NCBI GenBank assembly: GCA_964036275.1
Contig: OZ038435.1
Coordinates: 20,252,793 to 20,316,792 of the forward strand
DNA from: Litoditis marina
Taxonomy: Eukaryota > Nematoda > Chromadorea > Rhabditida > Rhabditidae
Reading direction: 5' to 3'
Length of the DNA stretch: 64,000 bases
Part shown: piece after piece, positions 58,801 through 64,000 of the stretch
Layout of the letters: every line of letters begins with the position of its first letter
How positions within the stretch are numbered: position 1 is the first letter of the stretch
Program-made: the position numbers and the translations under genes
Notes under the pieces: generated by a model
Told to the model about the DNA's origin: nothing
Database searches by the model: none
The model's input: only the letters and a program-made list of their open reading frames with translations

Positions 58801-61800
58801 CTTGTACTTTGGTCTTTGGTCCCGTAATTTTTTGGTCGAAACGCATATCAAGATCAAACATCAAACTACAGCGAGGAACATGGTCCCTGCCTATACTCCG
58901 ACCATAGCCTGTTAATTACAAAGTCGCGTTTGGTCAAAACTGTATTGCAACAAATCTAGAGATATAGTGTGCCCCAAAAAGACGTCAGACAACGAGAGGG
59001 GAAAATCAATATGTATGACAGCCACGCTGTATAAACAGTAATTTACTGTTTGGCAACGACGCTTGTTCTGAGTAGGGCAGTTACAGAGTTACAGTGCACT
59101 CCATTCTGACCTTGGTCTTTCTCTTCTGCAGATGACACCACTTTTCGTCGTACTCGTAGACCTTCCACAACTCGGAGATGCTCAACACGTGGGCCACCGC
59201 CTCCTTTCGGTAGAACGCTATGAACGGGACCTGAAATGGAGCGAAATGGTAGATCAAACGAGAAAATCGTTCGCCAGTTCCTTTAAAAAAATGAAATTGC
59301 ATCCTTGCATGTATTTATGTTTTTGTTTAATAGAACAACTATCGCGTGTTCCTATGATTTCGCAAAACTCTAAAAACAAAATCAGGAAACTATAAAACAA
59401 CACCTTATTCAACATTTGACCTACCTCGAACAACTGATTTCTCATGAAGTTTAGTGCTTCTTTGATGGTGTCGCAGACCTCCGTCTCCAGGGCTCCACGC
59501 TCATTTTCGGGAACAGACGAGAGGAAGGGCAGCAGATTGGAAGCCTGGATAGAGCGAATGATAAAGAAGATATGTCATAATCTGATGATCAACGTTGTAT
59601 TATCGAATTATCATCTGTACAGCACACTATAACTAGAACTGAGTTTGAGCAAGTTCAAGGTGCAAAATACAAAGAGAGAAGAGCGGAGTCAAGTGCTTCA
59701 TTGGTGAGAGCGACCACAACCAAACAAGGTGGTAAAAACGTCCTTTTGCCCAACTTTCCTTGTTGGTACCATTGCAACTTTCTACTTTCCATAGAAAATC
59801 AACAAATACTTGAGCTTTATTCTCGAAAAACTCTAGGATTTTGAAATTTTCTTTACCATGATGATGTGATAACCGACCACCCTTTGGCCGTATTTTGTAA
59901 GCTCAAATAGCCGGGTAAGCTATTTGAGCAAAATTCAAATAGGGTACTACACACTACCACTCACTCACTTGTTTTGATTTCTATCTTGCATATGTAAAAC
60001 TGACAATCCTCCGCTTAATTAGCAGAAAATATAATGAAACTTGAATTAGAGTTCGGTCATTGAAGTTTTGCTCAAATAGCTTACCCGGCTATTTGAGGTT
60101 ACAAAATACGGCCACTTCACACCATTGAGGCATTAAAGAAGGACGATTATGTGGACCAATCCCGTGACATCGGTCCTTTAAACTGCAATTGAAAAATGTA
60201 TTGCGGTTTAAAGGACTGAAGCGTTGCGATTGGACCACATAATGGTCCTTCTTTAGGTCCTTCTTTAATACTATGGACCCCCCCCCACAAACTGCCTATT
60301 CTATTGTAATTCCCCCCTCACCTGTGAGGAAACACTGTTATTGCCGAACGCGTGTCGATAGATCCACCGCGACTCGATCTCCAGTTCTTCTTGTTCCGCC
60401 TCTGTCACAGGGGTTCGACGTAGTTGGAAACTACAAGAGAAAATCAATACCTATCTGAACTATACCGGTAACACCTTCAGGTCACTTGTCATACACAAAT
60501 ACAACCTATGAAACTTATTCGTGGAAAACGGGCAATCAGGTTGTACATTTTGACACTACTATCAGAATCCCCGTTATATAGCTTTTCACTTGTTACAACA
60601 CACTACGAACGAAAAGACAGATTTTTTTTCAAGATTGAAACTGGAGAAGAATTCGTACCGTTCCGGTCTGTCCTCCAACTGAATTTTCTTATCCGCGGGT
60701 GCGAGGAATCCCCGGTCCAATTCACTCGGTTCCATTGTGTCCAGAAGGGTACTCTTCTTCTCTTTCGCCGGTCGCACGCGGCGCACCTACAAAAGTGAGT
60801 ATTGAATCAAAGTAATCAAGATACATTTGAAACATTAACTTTTCTGTTTTTGTAAAACGTTACCCAAATCACCAACTTGCAATGTTATGTGATGAAGGTC
60901 ACGTGAAATAAAATTCTATTTGCCTCCGAGAAAGAGCCAAAATGTTCCGCTTACTACAAACACTTCCTAATCAAAAATGACTTCAACATGTGATTTACAT
61001 GTTCCTACGTTCTACAACATCCTGCCGATCGTGCCTAAACTGCAAAACGCCTGATTTTCGATTTCGATTAGAAAAACTATTATTCTCCTCTTATACTATT
61101 ACCCCCCCCCCCCCACTATTCACTATTTATACAACCTACCCTCTCTCCGCCCTCCTCTCCGTCATCTTCCATGATATCGTCTTCTTCATCCTCTACTGGC
61201 TCCTCATCTTCGTCATAGAAATCATCCAGATTGAAGTCCTCCACCCCGAAAATGTCGCGAGCCTCGTCCAGAGCTCTGCAAGTCATTGGTAAACACGTGA
61301 AAACATGTGAATCAAAATTAACCACACGCCAGTCGCCAGCAAGGTGACCATCCCACAAAAAAATATCCCGTTTGTCGATATATATCATGAAAGGTCGAAC
61401 AAGGTCGCTTACAGCACTTCAGTGGCCTTATTCACAACAAGCACTGGAGCTCAATAATGCTGCTCAAACTTCCCGCGGAAGGTTTCTGAGGTGTTGTGAA
61501 TACTATTGATCTGTTTCGCTAATGAACTGAACGAATGAATCGAAAAGTTGAATTCGCGTACCCCTCGGGCATGTTCATATCCTTTCTTCGGTGTTTCTTG
61601 TGTGACGGGCGGTGACCATCTTCGTTCACAATGAAGTTATCTTCTGAAATGAGACTCCTTTTAGAAGAAATCTAGGTGAATGAAACAAAGTCCTCTCACT
61701 CTCTAACCTTTCCTCCAACTTCCAGCGCCCTTTTGACGCGAAACCTAACCTTTTTGAATAGTCGGAACGTACTGATGTATAAGTGTACTATGAAACAATG

Positions 61801-61980
61801 TATAATTTCTGTATGGTATTGTATAACAACGTATAAACATACCGCTGCCAGAGTCTGAGAAGTCCCTTCTATCGTCATCCAAATCGTCTCCCCTGTCCCT
61901 GTCTCTGCTCGGACCCTCACCATCATCGTCTGACTGAAAACACCACAAAACTAGAGACCGAAAGAAAGAGGAACTAATAC

Positions 61981-62047
<67 letters not shown>

Positions 62048-63697
62048 GAAAATAGTCAAGACAGACGGTAACATATCAGCTGTTCGAAGATATGCTAGAA
62101 AACCGATAGTTGCCAAAAAAATCTCCGGCTATTTCTCTAAAACATCCAAAAAGTCTCGGAGTCTAGGAAACATAGCCGTTCCGCTCAGACCCCCCGTCAG
62201 TGCACAGTCTTCATCTACTAACCCACGAACACCCCCCATATGCGTACCCAGCAAATACTTCTCCTTCCCACAAAGTAGATAGGTGTGATCACTGTCTTGA
62301 TCGTTAGTTGTATGAGGTATGCCCAAAGGTCCGACTAAGCGAAAAATGGTAATCAGTTTTTAGATGTGAATACGTGAAAATTTATGATACTTCCATCAAA
62401 AGTGGACCGATTTTCTTCTTTTCGGCGAAAAGGTAATCAGGTTTTCTGACTTGTCTTTACAACTTTATTGGTATATAAATTTTATAGGGTATAACACACA
62501 TGACCGAAATGGTTGCCATGAAAGATTGATAAAAAGACTATTTACTTACCCCAGCAAACAGTTTCTGTCCGATCCTCTGTCGGTCGTCCGCTTCTTCGTC
62601 TTCAGAATCCGAGACGTGCACTCGTGTCGGCCGCTTCTGCTGTCGAATGTCCATGTTCTCCTGCAAACACAAACAAATGTGTATTTCATTATTTCATATT
62701 CCGAAACACACTTCGTAGTTAGTGTTCCATAGTTCCACACACGTTTCCATCAAACACATCACATTAACTGAACTATTTCCGAAGAAAATCTTTTTTCTAG
62801 GTATCAGTAAGGTGTGACTATTCAACAAAAAGTAGTCGTTTTCAGATTAATTCACATGAAAATTAATGATTTTACGTATACTATAGACCGATTTTCCTGT
62901 TTTAGGTGAAAAAAACGGGCCGTTTAGCCAATTTTTCCGGCTATTCGGACAACGTTAGCGGGGTATGTAGATAACTGCTTGAGAATTAACGAAAAGGAAG
63001 AGAAGGGAACCAAAGTACCTCGATGAGGTCCATGTCATCATCATCTAGCTCATCCAGCTCCTCCTCATCTCCCTTGTCCGACTTCTCTGATTTATTATCG
63101 TCGTTCTGAAACAGAAAGAAATATAACAATTGGAAAACGAAGGCGGTAAGCAACCTGGTTGCTTTTCAGATGCAACCGGGTCGCTTTTCAAATGCAACCA
63201 AATTTACCTTTTTGGTTATGTTAAGTGATTTTGATTGCATTTTGGTTGCATGAAACCCGATTGCATGTGTAAATGGCCGATAACGAACTACAATCAAAAC
63301 CACATGATAAAATCATAATGTACGAAAGATAACTGAAAGAACAAGTCAACTTTCATAAATCTCAAAAGTTGTCACAACATTACATCGAAATATATACATC
63401 TATTACATCTCGAATGTTAGAAATCTTAAAGTCACTTCTCCGATGGAAATTCTGGTTTTCTGGCTAGATACCTCTCCGTCAAAATAAGTGTAATAAACGT
63501 TACAACTAAATGTGAAAAGCTTGGTTTTCTTCACATAATCCTTAAATTAGGACTTTACACACTATTTTGATCTACTCACATCCTCGCCTTCTTCTTCCTC
63601 CTCGTCCGCGATGAATCCCTTCATTTCGAGACGCGCCTTTTCCTCATCATCATCTTCATCCTCGTCGTCATCACTGGAAAGGAGAGAGGGTAGAGAA

Positions 63698-63757
<60 letters not shown>

Positions 63758-64000
63758 AGAGAGAATAGAGAGAGGGAGCGGGAGAGGGAGAAAGAAGGGA
63801 GAGAGAAAGAGAGAGATGGAGAAACGGAAAAAAAGTAAACATCCGTCGAATCAAACCTAGAAGATAGTGCTACACTGAGAAAAAGCCCACTGAAATGAAA
63901 CTCCCAACTATTAGAGGTAAAATAATGAAAAATAGAAAAATATATGTGATATGCAAATTTCCACAGCTATAAAAATCCAATCAATAAGACCAACCTGCTC
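43806..64000 (-). CDS. emb-5: SPT6 transcription elongation factor / histone chaperone (5' end outside window)
   Basis: Nuclear factor that travels with RNA polymerase II and reassembles nucleosomes. Exons (minus): 63673-63580, 63105-63019, 62660-62550, 61933-61843, 61643-61562, 61275-61140, 60786-60659, 60430-60322, 59544-59425, 59230-59111, 58692-58604, 58357-58249, 57875-57807, 57229-57122, 56928-56815, 56551-56442, 55689-55605, 55276-55190, 54696-54553, 54126-54031, 53419-53264, 52999-52892, 52657-52550, 52276-52124, 51608-51538, 51259-51061, 50872-50771, 50433-50326, 49767-49669, 49095-48973, 48768-48676, 48504-48367, 47549-47437, 47169-47094, 46694-46596, 45906-45761, 45516-45429, 45066-44978, 44617-44526, 44164-44006, 43816-43806 (TGA). 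All phases close; 1472 residues here. Order: acidic N-terminus (1-200), helical core, YqgF-like domain (about 700-870), helix-hairpin-helix [11 protein letters not shown] (about 910), conserved [20 protein letters not shown]1 domain (about 1140-1220), tandem SH2 (about 1265-1460; VIRPSSK holds the pocket Arg). It ends ...QQAAYR, without the long Ser/Thr tail of vertebrate SPT6. A possible upstream exon edge is at about 63995. Confidence 0.96.
45930..46146. mobile_element. About 217-bp MITE in an emb-5 intron
   Basis: Inverted ends CATACACCGCCAAGG and CCTTGGCGGTGTATG with GGGGTCGCG motifs inside. It follows directly upstream of exon 45906-45761. Confidence 0.65.
46749..46872. mobile_element. 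TTAA MITE, copy 8
   Basis: 124 bp, in the emb-5 intron upstream of exon 46694-46596. Confidence 0.85.
47171..47300. repeat. GA-rich purine tract
   Basis: GAGAAAGA low complexity immediately 5' (minus strand) of exon 47169-47094; on the coding strand it is the pyrimidine tract before the acceptor. Confidence 0.85.
47614..47737. mobile_element. TTAA MITE, copy 9
   Basis: 124 bp in an emb-5 intron; both arms are the GTGCTCC/GGAGCAC subtype also seen at 9924. Confidence 0.85.
48204..48327. mobile_element. TTAA MITE, copy 10
   Basis: 124 bp in an emb-5 intron, 39 bp from exon 48504-48367. Confidence 0.85.
49147..49269. mobile_element. TTAA MITE, copy 11
   Basis: Full palindrome with degenerate TTAA at both ends. 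Confidence 0.75.
49395..49655. repeat. Diverged inverted relatives of the 169-bp satellite
   Basis: Contains GCGTCTCTCTGATCC, TCTCGTCGAGGCCGCT and its complement AGCGGCCTCGACGAGAGAGT, so two satellite-like segments face each other next to exon 49767-49669. Confidence 0.65.
50086..50234. mobile_element. CCAGTAA MITE, copy 1
   Basis: Starts ACCAGTAAGGTACGAC and ends TTTACTGGGGTATA. A diverged member of the roughly 160-bp family found only in emb-5 introns here. Confidence 0.55.
50608..50622 (-). repeat. Poly-G tract (C15 on this strand)
   Basis: Fifteen consecutive C in an emb-5 intron. Confidence 0.9.
51666..51826. mobile_element. CCAGTAA MITE, copy 2
   Basis: ACACCAGTAAGGTTCGACTA on the left; right end GACAACCTTGCGGGTGTAT. 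Confidence 0.65.
53479..53602. mobile_element. TTAA MITE, copy 12
   Basis: Complete 124-bp element with TTTAAA at both ends. Confidence 0.85.
53860..54024. mobile_element. CCAGTAA MITE, copy 3
   Basis: CCAGTAAGGTGCGACTAAGC to GGACAACTTTACTGGTGTAT. It ends 7 bp from the donor of exon 54126-54031. Confidence 0.7.
54724..54847. mobile_element. TTAA MITE, copy 13
   Basis: Full palindrome; right end CTTCAAG. Confidence 0.8.
54957..55123. mobile_element. CCAGTAA MITE, copy 4 (opposite orientation)
   Basis: Begins CAACAGTAAAGTTGTCCGAA and ends GTCAGACCTTACTGGGGTAT, the reverse of the other copies. Confidence 0.7.
57288..57452. mobile_element. CCAGTAA MITE, copy 5
   Basis: ATCAGTAAGGTCCGACTAAG to ACAACTTTACTGGTGTATAA. 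Confidence 0.7.
57916..58041. mobile_element. TTAA MITE, copy 14
   Basis: 126 bp, central loop expanded to ATATATAT. Confidence 0.85.
58413..58579. mobile_element. CCAGTAA MITE, copy 6
   Basis: ACACCAGTAAGGTCCGACTA to CAACTTTACTGGCATATGA, between exons 58692-58604 and 58357-58249. Confidence 0.7.
59880..60110. repeat. Inverted repeat with AGCCGGGTAAGC ends
   Basis: GGCCGTATTTTGTAAGCTCAAATAGCCGGGTAAGCTATTTGAGCAAA is mirrored by its complement near 60070-60112. Probable small foldback element in an emb-5 intron. Confidence 0.6.
60133..60268. mobile_element. TTAA MITE, copy 15, with duplicated right end
   Basis: The terminal GGTCCTTCTTTA is repeated in tandem (60245-60268), extending the element to about 136 bp. 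Confidence 0.8.
61983..62046. repeat. (TA)n microsatellite, about 32 repeats
   Basis: Uninterrupted TA dinucleotides in an emb-5 intron. Confidence 0.95.
62318..62478. mobile_element. CCAGTAA MITE, copy 7 (degenerate)
   Basis: AAAGGTCCGACTAAGCGAAA to ACAACTTTATTGGTATATAA; ends eroded. Confidence 0.6.
62800..62967. mobile_element. CCAGTAA MITE, copy 8
   Basis: TATCAGTAAGGTGTGACTAT to GGACAACGTTAGCGGGGTAT. Confidence 0.65.
63676..63835. repeat. GA-rich purine tract
   Basis: (GA)n and GAGAAAGA upstream (minus strand) of exon 63673-63580. Glu/Arg-rich frames over it are artefacts. Confidence 0.9.

Overview
The window is eukaryotic nuclear DNA from a nematode, most likely a rhabditid of the Caenorhabditis/Pristionchus kind. 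Four things point there: short GT-AG introns; a dense load of small palindromic transposons; genes for nematode-like EMB-5/SPT6 and NTH-1; and many copies of a long-variable-arm tRNA with a UAU anticodon, a type known from nematodes (nev-tRNA). The species cannot be fixed from the sequence alone. There is nothing bacterial: no operons, ribosome binding sites or CRISPR.

Layout. 1-84 is the last coding exon of an unidentified + strand gene, with its 3' UTR after it. 1884-7070 (minus) is a four-exon gene I assembled from splice phase; it encodes a 160-residue protein with a basic, mitochondrial-looking N-terminus. Its introns hold a 169-bp satellite and nested transposons. A 0.67-kb divergent promoter with repeated CACGTG boxes separates it from nth-1 (7739-18486, plus; nine exons), the endonuclease III-type base excision repair glycosylase. 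A tRNA-Met and the 3' exons of an unidentified antisense gene (11635-13707) lie inside nth-1 introns.

From 16.7 to 39.5 kb the window consists of two diverged tandem blocks. Each contains nth-1 terminal exons 8 and 9, one or more copies of an undescribed promoter-like element, and a tRNA-bearing repeat with shared flanks. Block 1 has 2 tRNA units. Block 2 has 28, in a nearly homogeneous array with a 463-bp period. All 30 tRNAs have a class II (Leu-like) body, discriminator A, G37 and anticodon UAU (isoleucine AUA codon). By the known behaviour of nematode nev-tRNAs they would be charged with leucine but read an isoleucine codon. This array is the most striking object in the window.

39.5-43.8 kb is repeat-rich with no supported protein gene. 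43806 to the right edge (minus) is emb-5, the SPT6 transcription elongation factor and histone chaperone. I resolved 41 exons with consistent phase, giving 1472 residues; only about the first 50 residues lie outside the window. Many emb-5 introns carry copies of two MITE families: 124-bp TTAA-flanked palindromes (15 copies across the window) and roughly 160-bp elements ending in a CCAGTAA motif (8 copies).

Functionally, nth-1 (DNA repair) and emb-5 (chromatin/transcription) are independent housekeeping genes. The tRNA array and repeats between them form a rapidly evolving segment. All exon models come from reading splice sites and frame by eye, without transcript evidence.
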